Below are positions 8,021 through 15,530 of a DNA stretch of 23,772 nucleotides, piece by piece; the first letter of the stretch is position 1, and every line of letters starts with the position of its first letter. The stretch comes from a virus. The stretch spans positions 1-23,772 of IMG/VR virus record IMGVR_UViG_3300021961_007444. One strand, written 5' to 3'. The notes below the pieces were generated by a model. The model was not told the origin of the DNA and did no database searches. It saw nothing but the letters and a program-made list of their open reading frames with translations. The translations under genes were made by a program, and so were the position numbers.

Positions 8021-8028
8021 TATTTATA
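8021..8028 (-). promoter_or_regulatory. T4-type late promoter (TATAAATA)
   Basis: The octamer TATAAATA on the minus strand is identical to the T4 late promoter box used by gp55-directed polymerase. It overlaps the gp41 stop codon (GTA TAA) and lies 24 bases before the ATG at 7997. Part of the octamer is forced by the Val-stop coding, but its place directly before a new gene set supports real use. I saw no second copy elsewhere on this strand. Confidence 0.75.
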
Positions 8029-9433
8029 CTCTTACTCCCTCAAACTTAGAATTGAACTTTCTCTCTCTATTTCCAAAAGTATTGATTGGTTTATCTGGCA
8101 TGTCTTGTCCCGAATCGATCAAATCTTGTGCATGACTTTCGACATCATACAATCTCATCTTTGATCTGTCAACACCAATAACGAATTTCTTGTTATGTGT
8201 CGGATCATTATATCGATTCTTCAACTGTTTGACCATGATTTGATTTAACTGTTGGAGTTCTTCTGTCGTAATCAGAGCAAACATGAAGTCTGCTGTAGCA
8301 GGAAGACCAAAAGATTCGCTGGTATCTTCAAGACCGACATCAGTATTTGTATAGCCTGACCTAGTTGTTTGTGTTGCAGAAACAATAGGTACATTAAACT
8401 CAACTGCAAGACCTCGAAGTTCTTCAGCAATCGACTTGATATAGGTATATGAGTTTACACTACTTCCCATTTTAAGTCTAGATGAACAACAAATATTCAA
8501 ATAGTCAACAAAGATAATTTTTGGATGAAAGTTCTTCTTCAACTGCAATTCATTCAGTAATGACCTAAAGTGCATGGCACTGGCTGAAGCTGTCGGATAT
8601 TCTTTGATAATTAATTTGCCGCGAGTCTTACTCTGAATGGCTTGAAACCTTCGGACATAATCTTCTTTTGGAATTACAACGAGTTCATTCAAACTGATAT
8701 TCAGTAAGTTTGCATCGATCCTTTCTGCAATTTTTTCTTCAGCCATCTCAAGTGTGATATACAGAACATCATACCCCTGAGAAATACAACTTGCAGCAAC
8801 ATGACACATAAAGAGAGACTTACCAACACCGGTGCCAGCAAGAGCAATATTAAGTGTTTTATTTGGAAGACCACCTTTTGTGATTTTGTTGAAGTAATCG
8901 AGATCGAATGGGATTCTTTCTTCTTTTTGATGATAAAATTCATATCGCTTCTCATAATCGTCGATGTAATCATGACCAATGTGATTATCAAAAGAAACAC
9001 CGAGAGCATCAGATAGAATCTTCGGTATTTCTCCTTTTGCCTTATTGTTGGTTTTATTGTCTAGAATACTGACAGATTCCATAATTGCATTATAGATTGC
9101 CTTGTCTTGACAAAACTTTTCCGTTTGGTCTGTCAACCATTGAACTTCGGTTGGCTCATCCTTATTTTGATGAATAAGTTTTAGAAGATCGATAGTACCT
9201 CGAACTTGCTCTTCGGTTAGAGATTTACTCTCTGTGAAATTAATTACGAGGGCTTCATATGTCGGAAGAGCCTTGTACTTTTCGATAAAACTTTTAATTT
9301 CTACAAATAGATTTTTCTCAGTATTGTCGGAGAAATATTCCGAACTAATGAAAGGTAATACTTTTCGAGTATACTCTTCATTATAGATTAGATTCTTCAG
9401 AATAGAATTTTCTAGGCGATTCAAATTGACCAT
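8024..9433 (-). CDS. 41: Replicative DNA helicase gp41 (DnaB-like)
   Basis: A 469-residue DnaB-family hexameric helicase, close to the T4 gp41 length. The N-terminal domain is helical; the RecA-like core carries Walker A AGTGVGKS at about 199-206, then ITLEMAEEKIAERID, the usual DnaB segment after it, and Walker B (KIIFVDYLNI, Asp about 310). The QTTRSGYTNTD and ESFGLPATADF segments match the later helicase motifs. It unwinds the fork ahead of gp43 and pairs with a primase, which is not in this window. The ATG at 9433 has no strong ribosome site and lies 53 bases inside the previous gene, so coupled translation is likely. UvsX and gp43 upstream complete the same operon as in T4. Confidence 0.95.
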   Translation of the reverse strand: MVNLNRLENSILKNLIYNEEYTRKVLPFISSEYFSDNTEKNLFVEIKSFIEKYKALPTYEALVINFTESKSLTEEQVRGTIDLLKLIHQNKDEPTEVQWLTDQTEKFCQDKAIYNAIMESVSILDNKTNNKAKGEIPKILSDALGVSFDNHIGHDYIDDYEKRYEFYHQKEERIPFDLDYFNKITKGGLPNKTLNIALAGTGVGKSLFMCHVAASCISQGYDVLYITLEMAEEKIAERIDANLLNISLNELVVIPKEDYVRRFQAIQSKTRGKLIIKEYPTASASAMHFRSLLNELQLKKNFHPKIIFVDYLNICCSSRLKMGSSVNSYTYIKSIAEELRGLAVEFNVPIVSATQTTRSGYTNTDVGLEDTSESFGLPATADFMFALITTEELQQLNQIMVKQLKNRYNDPTHNKKFVIGVDRSKMRLYDVESHAQDLIDSGQDMPDKPINTFGNRERKFNSKFEGVRV

Positions 9434-9749
9434 CCATTAAAATGATTTCAGAAAGTATATCACCTATCATTGTAACAAAATTTTCATCTTTTTCCAATGA
9501 TAATTGATCATGATTTCCAGAATTTACAATCATATATCCGAACTTTAGAGTAGCCAAGTACCCTTGTTCGGATATATTTGCATTGTTATAATAATAAACC
9601 ACACCTTTGTATGGTTCTTTTAGTATTTCTATACCAGTTAAATCGGTTTCTGGAAAATCGATAAATTTAAAATCTTCATCAAGAATCAATTTCTTCGGTT
9701 TCTTCCAAAACTGAAGCATTTCCCATAATATTTCCGTAAGCGATTTCAT
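9381..9749 (-). CDS. Conserved small protein between uvsX and gp41, function unknown
   Basis: A 122-residue protein that overlaps uvsX by 71 bases at its start and gp41 by 53 bases at its end. AAGGA before the ATG at 9749 supports that start despite the long overlap. The N-terminus has two Trp-containing helical turns (EILWEMLQFWKK), then beta-rich sequence (GVVYYYNNANISEQGYL, ATLKFGYMIVNSGNHDQL), and a C-terminal stretch with MDGQFESP. No motif gives a function. A gene in this position is common in marine T4-like phages. Possible roles are a helicase or recombinase accessory protein, purely from position. Confidence 0.75.
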   Translation of the reverse strand: MKSLTEILWEMLQFWKKPKKLILDEDFKFIDFPETDLTGIEILKEPYKGVVYYYNNANISEQGYLATLKFGYMIVNSGNHDQLSLEKDENFVTMIGDILSEIILMDGQFESPRKFYSEESNL

Positions 9750-10743
9750 ATTTTTTCCTTACAAACTCTTTGAAATCCTTATTTGCTAAGATTTCTTTCC
9801 AAAATTCTTCTGTTTGGGTTGCATCAAATCGATATTTCTTTTCAGAAATTTCACCAGTTTCTTTATTCACTTTTGCATACCAACCATTACTTGGCTTGAT
9901 AACAAAATCACCTTCAAGTGCTACATCCAGGAGACCGGAGTATTTTTGAATACCACCTTCGAACGAAACAGCGATAGGAATTTTTGATTTTTCTTTGACA
10001 TAGCGAGATTTCTCCACATTAATAATAAAGTTATAACCAGTAATTTCAGTACCTTCTTTTTCTTGCTGGCGACCAAGAATAAAGATGTTATCTGCCGAGT
10101 AATAAGAACCTGTACCGCCACCGACAATATCTTTAGGAAACATTCCAATTTCCTTGTAGGTATGATTGACTACAACCATAGGAATGTCTTTAAGTGTCAG
10201 ATGCGGAGTTACCATACGAAACAAACTCTTAACTTGTTTCGCTCTGCTCATATCAGCAACAGATTTTTGATCGAGTGCATCTTCAACTTCTTTTTTCGAT
10301 GCAAGATTACCGATAGAATCTACAATAATCATAACACGTTCACCGCGCTCAATAGATTCTAACTGTTTCATGATATCAAACTTCAGTTGTTCAATATCGG
10401 TAATTGGAGTATGGAGGACTCTATCGGTGTCGATGTTGAAAGTATTGAAGTAAGACTGAGGAGTACCAAACTCAGAATCGTAAAATAAAAGAACAGAATC
10501 TTCATATTTCTCCATGTAAGATTTAGCCATCAGAAGACTGAAGGCAGTTTTAAAGTGTTTAGAAGGACCTGCCCACATAGTTAATCCTGGAGTCAAACCA
10601 CCATCCAGGCGACCACTCAATGCAACATTGACCATAGGAATACTGGTCGGAATCATATCTTTTTCATTAAAGAATTTCGATTTAGACAAAATAGCAGAGT
10701 CTTTAATCGTAGAATTCTTTTTAATTTTATCCAATAAACTCAT
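9679..10743 (-). CDS. uvsX: RecA-like recombinase UvsX
   Basis: A 354-residue RecA/Rad51-type strand-exchange protein. The core begins with a substrate-finding segment (TSIPMVNVALSGRLDGG), then Walker A GPSKHFKT at about 59-66, an unusual P-loop sequence that is typical of UvsX. LLFYDSEFGTPQSYF, VMIIVDSIGNLASKKE (Walker B Asp) and VVVNHTYKEIGMFPKD follow in the usual order. The end is acidic (EETEEIDS), as in T4 UvsX, where the acidic tail moderates DNA binding. It acts in recombination-dependent replication with gp41. AGAGG lies before the ATG at 10743, nine bases after the gp43 stop. Confidence 0.95.
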   Translation of the reverse strand: MSLLDKIKKNSTIKDSAILSKSKFFNEKDMIPTSIPMVNVALSGRLDGGLTPGLTMWAGPSKHFKTAFSLLMAKSYMEKYEDSVLLFYDSEFGTPQSYFNTFNIDTDRVLHTPITDIEQLKFDIMKQLESIERGERVMIIVDSIGNLASKKEVEDALDQKSVADMSRAKQVKSLFRMVTPHLTLKDIPMVVVNHTYKEIGMFPKDIVGGGTGSYYSADNIFILGRQQEKEGTEITGYNFIINVEKSRYVKEKSKIPIAVSFEGGIQKYSGLLDVALEGDFVIKPSNGWYAKVNKETGEISEKKYRFDATQTEEFWKEILANKDFKEFVRKKYEIAYGNIMGNASVLEETEEIDS

Positions 10744-10752
10744 AATAACCTC

Positions 10753-13299
10753 TTAGAAAAAATTATCTAGTGTATTTGTTTTCTCTGTTTTCCAGCCGAT
10801 ACAATCAAGAATGATTTTCACTGGTTCGAGAAATGCTTTTTCGAATTGTACATCATAATCAATATACCCGTCAAGCTTAAATTCAGGAGGTAAACGATTC
10901 GGATATGATATAACTGTATCACCAATAGGATTAGGTCTTTTCAAGTAGGTAAATTTTAGTTTTTCACCTTCTTGAATCATCGGATACTTTTTTGTTAGAT
11001 CATATTTCTTTAAAAAATGATTATACAATAAAGCACCCTTAACATGAATCGGTGTTCCCTTAGTATATATTTGAGAGTTATCTGAGTAAGTGTTCAATCC
11101 ATTCACTGAACGAGGAAATGATATCTCTTCAGGAGGCAATTTCGAAAACTGATTACGAAAGTTTTCGATATAGTTTTGTACTGAATTTTCATCCGAGATG
11201 ACAATTAATTTAATTACCTCTTTCATTCTCTCTCGAATAGAAGATGGTGTTGAAGATTTAACAACCTCAAGACCCATCACTTTCATTTGAGGTTCAGTAT
11301 ATTGAACACCCTCATTATTATATACGTTTAGGATATAACGTTTCTTCGCAGTCCAGATACCCTTATCAGAAAGACCTTCACGTTTCATTTGCATTTTTTG
11401 CGCGTATGCGTGAACATACTCAGCAAGTTCAGCATAACTCTTATCAATAAATGGTTGAATCTTATCCTCACAGACACGATCCATGAAGGCGATAATTTTA
11501 TCAGTCTTTTTCTCTCCAGAAAAAACTTTTTCAACAAGTTCACCAAGACGCAAATAGATCGAATCTGTATCCGAAGCAATAACATAATCAACGCCGTTTG
11601 TTTTAAGTATGTTGTTTATATATTGATTCAATTTGTTTTCGATCCAACGAATAGAAAGCTGACCAGCAGAAGTAACGGCAAGTGCCTGCCTCAAATCATA
11701 GAAACGAAAGTATTGTGAACCCATTGCACCATAAGCAGAGTTCAGAGATACTTTCTTAGCCAATTGAAGATTATCATACCGAGCAATCTTCTTCTTTATC
11801 TCATACTTTTTACTGGTATCTTTTTCGTTTTCATATTCTTGCTTTGCCTGCAACATCATCTTCTTAAACTTCTTCCGATCTTCATACATCTCTTCGAGCA
11901 TTTTAGGAAGAAAGCCTTGCTTATGTGTCGTGAAGAATTGACCATTGGGTGTTAGAGTTACGCCAGCAGTTTTCAATGCATCAGTATCAATCTCTTTGTT
12001 CAATAGCTTATCTACCGTGACACCACGATGAATAATATCAAACATTTCCTGATTGTAATCTTTTGGATCAATCAGTGTTTCAGGTGAGATATTGTATTGC
12101 ATCATCAAATGAGGGTACAGAGAGTTCAAATCGAATGATGCCACCCAATTGTGAAGACCAATCTGAGGTTCTTTAACATAAGCACCTTCAAATCTTTCAT
12201 CTTTTTCACCAATAACTTTTGGTGGCACAACGATATTTCTTTCGAGAAGATAATTATAAATGATTGCATCCCACATTCTTGTCTGTGCGAAGATATCATC
12301 ATAATTAGATTTTGTATCATATGCAAGAGTCAAACCTAGTTCGAGAAGTTTTAATTTATCTTCAAGCTTGATAATAAGTTCAACGTCTTTAATGTTATAC
12401 TCGATAAACTTTTGATAGTTCAGTCTGTATAATTGATGAAGATTATCATACTCATCATAAGATAATTTGCTTTCACCAAGTTCAACATTGGCGATATTAT
12501 CTAGTCGATAAGATTCTTGGGACTTGCCGCCAGGAGCATACCATCGATATAGTTCGATATAATCGAGAGAAGAAACACCTACGATATCATAGAAGATACT
12601 TTCTTTGCCTCGAACGTTAGTTTTTCTTTCTGAGATATAATTCCATGGTGAAAGCTTTTTCGTTTCATCTTCACCTAGAAGTTTATTGAAACGATTTACC
12701 AAATAAGGAATATCAAAGAACTTTGTATTCCAGCCTGTCACTACATCAGGATAATTCTCAGACCAATCTTTAATGAATGCTTTACATAAAGACCATTCAT
12801 CTCTACATTTGATATAAGTTACATTTTCGAAAGTATTATTGAACTCACCGCATCCATAAACAATCATTTCACCATTGAGGGTTTTGATTGAGATTGCAGT
12901 AATTGGTTCATTTGCTTTGTATGGGTCAGGAAAGCCATTTTCCGAACCGACTTCGATGTCGATGATTGCAATGTTAATTTTCGACTGGTCCCATTCGACC
13001 ATTCCTTTGAACTCATCAGCAATAAAGGCATACTCATAACGTGTGTTCCCATAAATTTTAAAGTTATCAACTTCTTCATATCGAGAAATAAAATCTCTAC
13101 ACTCTCGAATAGAATCAAATTTGTGTTCTTCAAGAGTTTCGTTTTGTAATGTTTTCCAAGGAGAATTGGATTTATTTTTAGCAGGCAAAAACATAGTCGG
13201 CGTGTAAGCAATTTTCATCTTTACACGCCGACCGTTCTCTACACCTCGGTAGAGAATATTGTTTCCTGCACAAATTACATTTGTGTAGAATTTATTCAT
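10753..13299 (-). CDS. 43: Family B DNA polymerase gp43
   Basis: An 848-residue replicative polymerase with proofreading exonuclease. Seen in order: Exo I D114-I-E116 (AIIDIEVGSE), Exo II N191 and D196 (GWNTKFFDIPYL), Exo III Y301-x3-D305 (YNIKDVELI), polymerase motif A D390 with SLYP (SFDLNSLYPHLM), motif B K516-N520-YG (KKVSLNSAYGAMGS), and motif C DTDS at 577-580. The extreme C-terminus, TLDNFF, resembles the short hydrophobic peptide by which T4 gp43 holds the gp45 clamp. T4 gp43 is about 898 residues, so this is slightly short but complete. The ATG at 13299 overlaps the stop of the preceding gene (TGATG); an in-frame TTG three bases upstream is less likely. In T4, RegA represses its own gene and others of this set at translation. 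Confidence 0.97.
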   Translation of the reverse strand: MNKFYTNVICAGNNILYRGVENGRRVKMKIAYTPTMFLPAKNKSNSPWKTLQNETLEEHKFDSIRECRDFISRYEEVDNFKIYGNTRYEYAFIADEFKGMVEWDQSKINIAIIDIEVGSENGFPDPYKANEPITAISIKTLNGEMIVYGCGEFNNTFENVTYIKCRDEWSLCKAFIKDWSENYPDVVTGWNTKFFDIPYLVNRFNKLLGEDETKKLSPWNYISERKTNVRGKESIFYDIVGVSSLDYIELYRWYAPGGKSQESYRLDNIANVELGESKLSYDEYDNLHQLYRLNYQKFIEYNIKDVELIIKLEDKLKLLELGLTLAYDTKSNYDDIFAQTRMWDAIIYNYLLERNIVVPPKVIGEKDERFEGAYVKEPQIGLHNWVASFDLNSLYPHLMMQYNISPETLIDPKDYNQEMFDIIHRGVTVDKLLNKEIDTDALKTAGVTLTPNGQFFTTHKQGFLPKMLEEMYEDRKKFKKMMLQAKQEYENEKDTSKKYEIKKKIARYDNLQLAKKVSLNSAYGAMGSQYFRFYDLRQALAVTSAGQLSIRWIENKLNQYINNILKTNGVDYVIASDTDSIYLRLGELVEKVFSGEKKTDKIIAFMDRVCEDKIQPFIDKSYAELAEYVHAYAQKMQMKREGLSDKGIWTAKKRYILNVYNNEGVQYTEPQMKVMGLEVVKSSTPSSIRERMKEVIKLIVISDENSVQNYIENFRNQFSKLPPEEISFPRSVNGLNTYSDNSQIYTKGTPIHVKGALLYNHFLKKYDLTKKYPMIQEGEKLKFTYLKRPNPIGDTVISYPNRLPPEFKLDGYIDYDVQFEKAFLEPVKIILDCIGWKTEKTNTLDNFF

Positions 13300-13595
13300 C
13301 AAATTTTAGGAATAGCAGATGCGATTTGAATACCAGATCCAAAAAATTTGTTATATTGATTTTGAAGATCGACCACAGGGTTGTTGATAGTCAAAATATC
13401 TTCATAGTGAAACACGATTCCTTTTTCGAATTCTTCCGAAAAATCGAGAAAAGGAGCAAAAGCCATCATCGGTCCTTCTTTCGTTGGCTGAACAATTACT
13501 TGAACTGGTTGTTTTACCTTTATACAAGTTTTTTCTTCAGAAACTTGTCCAATAATCGTTTGATTAGTTTTAAATGTAATTAATTTTAGTTTCAT
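13299..13595 (-). CDS. Small Sm-like (LSm-fold) candidate protein before gene 43
   Basis: A 98-residue protein. It starts with beta-strand patterns like those of Sm/Hfq proteins: KLKLITFKTNQTIIGQVSE (strands 1-2 with the G-x-V turn), CIKVKQPVQVIVQP, and later GIVFHYEDILTI and a polar C-terminal helix (DLQNQYNKFFGSG). Sm-like proteins form rings that bind RNA. The assignment rests only on the pattern of strands and a family layout I recall from marine phages, so it is tentative. AAGG lies seven bases before the ATG at 13595, which also overlaps the preceding stop (ATGA). Its stop overlaps the polymerase start, so it is translated in step with gp43. Confidence 0.72.
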   Translation of the reverse strand: MKLKLITFKTNQTIIGQVSEEKTCIKVKQPVQVIVQPTKEGPMMAFAPFLDFSEEFEKGIVFHYEDILTINNPVVDLQNQYNKFFGSGIQIASAIPKI

Positions 13596-13819
13596 AGTAC
13601 AACCTTCTCCGTTTGCTCAAATACACCTAGAGTAACCCAACGTTTTGGGAAAAGCATTTCTCGATTTTGAAAATCTCGGATATCGAGAGTTGGATCATCA
13701 ACCAAACCAATCAATTCTACCATACCATCATAGTCACGCAAAACCAAATCATACCTTTGCGCCCGAATAAGATTGTACTTTTCAACCAGATTTTCTGCTA
13801 CTTTAGAAATATTAATCAA
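13592..13819 (-). CDS. Small hypothetical protein (TTG start)
   Basis: A 75-residue protein, unrecognised. The N-terminus is helical (AENLVEKYNLIRAQRYDL), followed by acidic, turn-rich sequence (RDYDGMVELIGLVDDPTLD) and a C-terminal GVFEQTEKV. The only in-frame start near the reading frame opening is a TTG at 13819, with GGAG 11 bases before it; the next ATG is 32 codons later and would remove most of the protein. The start therefore is uncertain. It overlaps the MazG gene by eight bases and the next gene by ATGA, which supports that it is a real coding region in an operon. No role can be given. Confidence 0.62.
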   Translation of the reverse strand: MINISKVAENLVEKYNLIRAQRYDLVLRDYDGMVELIGLVDDPTLDIRDFQNREMLFPKRWVTLGVFEQTEKVVL

Positions 13820-14084
13820 TTTGAATATTACTCCATTGTTTGAGTTTATTAAACTTAGCTTCTTTTGCTAACTGCATACTAGACCAATTAACGAAACCTT
13901 TTTCTTCTAGAAGATCAATCATAGCAAGAAGATCACCTAACTCTTCTTCCAAATGATGTTTGTTTGTCTTAGGCTTTCCTGGCTTATAATTATCTGCACC
14001 GAATCTTTCACACTTACTAACTGCTTGAATGACTTCAGCACATTCTTCTTGGAGAATTAAAAGTATTTCTTTAATATCGCTCAT
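13812..14084 (-). CDS. MazG-like nucleotide pyrophosphohydrolase
   Basis: A 90-residue single-domain all-alpha protein. Seen: EECAEVIQAVSK (the E-E-x2-E metal-binding helix) and, 30 residues later, HLEEELGDLLAMIDLL (E-x2-E-x2-D), the signature of MazG/dUTPase-like NTP pyrophosphohydrolases, which hydrolyse nucleoside triphosphates to monophosphate and pyrophosphate. Typical small MazG domains are about this length. The ATG at 14084 lies one base after the upstream stop; a possible TTG at 14111 would extend the protein into the upstream gene and is not preferred. Substrate (dNTP, or an alarmone as proposed for phage MazG) is not shown. It follows a second MazG-like protein, so the two might form a mixed complex, which is speculation. 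Confidence 0.85.
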   Translation of the reverse strand: MSDIKEILLILQEECAEVIQAVSKCERFGADNYKPGKPKTNKHHLEEELGDLLAMIDLLEEKGFVNWSSMQLAKEAKFNKLKQWSNIQID

Positions 14085-14085
14085 T

Positions 14086-14604
14086 TTAATCTTTTTTAAT
14101 AAATTTGTCAAGTTGGGGAGGCTGCCAGCCCTCAGGTTTCATAACTTTACCTGCCTCATTCTTAATAACTTTACCTGTTTGAATGTCGATTTTGCTTAGA
14201 TTGCTACGGGCAACTTCATCCCAAGCACCATAAACATCCCAGCCTTTCATTTTACAGTAACCAAGAATTACCCAAATCATATCCATGCAAGCATCTAGTT
14301 GTTCGATATCATCATTTTTCTTGATGCCATCTTGAAATTCCCAAAATTCTTCATTGATAAGATTACGGTAAAGATAAACATTTTCCGATGAAGTTTTTTG
14401 ATCACATGCATCAATAAATGTATCAACATCTTTATAAAAATCAGTCTCAAGTTTTCTCAAAATAATTGCTCCATCCTTTTCTGTTATATCAAGCCTAGTA
14501 CCTTCATACCAGTTCATTTGTTCACACAGTTCGTCTGGCAACTGAAGAACAGCAGAACCATCATCTAGAACTTCAACAACTTCACCTATAAATTTATCCT
14601 TCAT
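14086..14604 (-). CDS. AbrB/MazE-like domain fused to a MazG-like pyrophosphohydrolase domain
   Basis: A 172-residue protein in two parts. Residues 1-50 (GEVVEVLDDGSAVLQLP, then CEQMNWYEGTRLDITEKDG, IILRK) follow the AbrB/SpoVT swapped-hairpin pattern: strand, D-G, strand, L-P-x-E, then G-x-x-hydrophobic, then D-G-x-I-I-L. That fold usually binds DNA, often as an antitoxin or regulator. The remainder contains NLINEEFWEFQDGIKK and QLDACMDMIWVILGYC, a MazG-like E-x2-E/D-x2-D helix pair, then a tail ending GWQPPQL like phage HisE/MazG-type proteins. I read it as a nucleotide-pool enzyme with an added DNA-binding or dimerising module. It overlaps the preceding gene by 11 bases. Confidence 0.78.
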   Translation of the reverse strand: MKDKFIGEVVEVLDDGSAVLQLPDELCEQMNWYEGTRLDITEKDGAIILRKLETDFYKDVDTFIDACDQKTSSENVYLYRNLINEEFWEFQDGIKKNDDIEQLDACMDMIWVILGYCKMKGWDVYGAWDEVARSNLSKIDIQTGKVIKNEAGKVMKPEGWQPPQLDKFIKKD

Positions 14605-14959
14605 TACTATTCGGGTCTAGTGCAACCCGTCTCCATTCATTATCAACTTTCAACCAAAGGCGCTTGTCTCGACCGACTGCCATTCCAACTTGCAAGTCAT
14701 ATTGCGGATTGATTGGAGCAAAAGTATATCCATTTGTATCTTTTGGAGGTTCTGGTAGTTTTGAGTAACCCTGTAAAGTAAGCGTTGTTATTCCAATAGG
14801 TTGCATATCTACATCAGCAACATCTACTGGTGCAGGCAACATTTCTTTAACGATTGTTTCTTTTGTATGAATTCGTTCAATCACTTCTTTGCCAGCAAGA
14901 ACACCACCAAGCAAACCACCGAGTAATCCAGTACCTCTAATAAATTTTCGTCTATTCAT
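14594..14959 (-). CDS. Twin-arginine (Tat) signal-bearing protein of unknown function
   Basis: A 121-residue protein whose N-terminus reads [20 protein letters not shown]: two adjacent Arg, a Phe two residues on, then a Gly/Leu-rich hydrophobic stretch. This fits the Tat export signal (S/T-R-R-x-F-L-K), which carries folded proteins across the cell membrane. There is no obvious signal peptidase A-x-A site, so it could stay anchored by its N-terminus. The mature part has Pro-rich turns (KLPEPPKDTNGYTFAPINP) and LWLKVDNEWRRV, and no known domain. GGAG five bases before the ATG and an ATGA overlap with the deaminase stop define the start. Export of a phage early protein would point to action at the host envelope; that is inference. 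Confidence 0.75.
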   Translation of the reverse strand: MNRRKFIRGTGLLGGLLGGVLAGKEVIERIHTKETIVKEMLPAPVDVADVDMQPIGITTLTLQGYSKLPEPPKDTNGYTFAPINPQYDLQVGMAVGRDKRLWLKVDNEWRRVALDPNSNEG

Positions 14960-15399
14960 ATTTTCTCCACACTTACATTACATTTTTCTAAAAATTTTAT
15001 ACCATCATCTGAGCGATAGACATTACGATAATATACACTCTTAATTCCACTCTGATATATGAGTTTAGCACAATCTAAGCACGGAGAGTGGGTAATAAAC
15101 ATCGATGCACCATCACCAGACTCGGTAGATTTGGCTAACTTAGCGATAGCATTCGTTTCAGCATGAAGCACCTCAGGCTTAGTTTTTAATGTAGGACCCT
15201 CACCCTGTAGATAAGGAAGTGAGGGTGTTATCACATCTTCACAATTATTATCCCAACCTGAGGGCATACCATTGTAGCCAATAGAGATGATGCGATCATC
15301 TTTTACAATAATCGCACCAACATGAAGACGCCGAGCACTTGACAATTCAGAAAAGGTTTCAGCGACCTTCATATATGCATTACGAAATTTTTCTTTCAC
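14956..15399 (-). CDS. cd: Deoxycytidylate (dCMP) deaminase
   Basis: A 147-residue zinc deaminase of the ComEB/T4 Cd type. Seen: [20 protein letters not shown] (the conserved start of the fold), the catalytic H79-A-E81 (HAETNAI), and SPCLDC with the zinc Cys pair 107 and 110. The enzyme turns dCMP into dUMP and so feeds dTMP synthesis. The start is GTG at 15399 (GAGG four bases before), overlapping the rubredoxin stop as GTGA; a later ATG at codon 10 would trim part of the first helix. T4 Cd is 193 residues and allosteric, so this is a shorter form without an evident extra zinc insertion. Confidence 0.9.
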   Translation of the reverse strand: MKEKFRNAYMKVAETFSELSSARRLHVGAIIVKDDRIISIGYNGMPSGWDNNCEDVITPSLPYLQGEGPTLKTKPEVLHAETNAIAKLAKSTESGDGASMFITHSPCLDCAKLIYQSGIKSVYYRNVYRSDDGIKFLEKCNVSVEKI

Positions 15400-15530
15400 A
15401 TTGCCTCATATTCATCTTTACCTACACCACACTCAGGGCAAGTAAAGTCATCAGGCAATTCTTCCCATTTACCTTCTGTTGCTTCATCGTGTACATGCCC
15501 ACATACTACACAAACATAATCGGGTTTCAT
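15396..15530 (-). CDS. Rubredoxin (44 residues)
   Basis: A short gene that is easy to miss because it is only 44 codons plus stop. The product has two Cys pairs, C7-x2-C10-G and C31-x2-C34-G, with [18 protein letters not shown] at the second: the iron-binding knuckles and PDDF/GKDEY signature of rubredoxins. The loop between the pairs is shorter than in classical 52-residue rubredoxins. Rubredoxins carry single electrons, commonly to rubrerythrin. GGAGG lies five bases before the ATG at 15530, which also overlaps the rubrerythrin stop (ATGA), so the two are made together. Function as electron donor to the rubrerythrin next door is strongly suggested by this pairing. Confidence 0.92.
   Translation of the reverse strand: MKPDYVCVVCGHVHDEATEGKWEELPDDFTCPECGVGKDEYEAM

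Noticed and set aside
8701-9009. Minus-strand frame of 102 codons out of frame inside gp41
   Set aside because: It overlaps the Walker A coding of gp41 in another frame and has no start signal or protein features.
11389-11718. Plus-strand open frame of 109 codons within gene 43
   Set aside because: Fully antisense to polymerase motif regions, with no ribosome site or recognisable protein; a shadow.
13281-13583. 100-codon plus-strand open frame opposite the Sm-like gene
   Set aside because: It lies antisense to a gene with good family pattern, ribosome site and coupled neighbours; composition looks like an antisense shadow, as do the other plus-strand frames in the window.
14085-14108. TTGACA followed 17 bases later by TAAAAT on the minus strand, before the MazG gene
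   Set aside because: The -10 box overlaps the MazG start codon, so RNA would begin inside the gene. The sequence is explained by the Leu-Asp-Lys...Lys-Lys coding at the end of the fusion gene.
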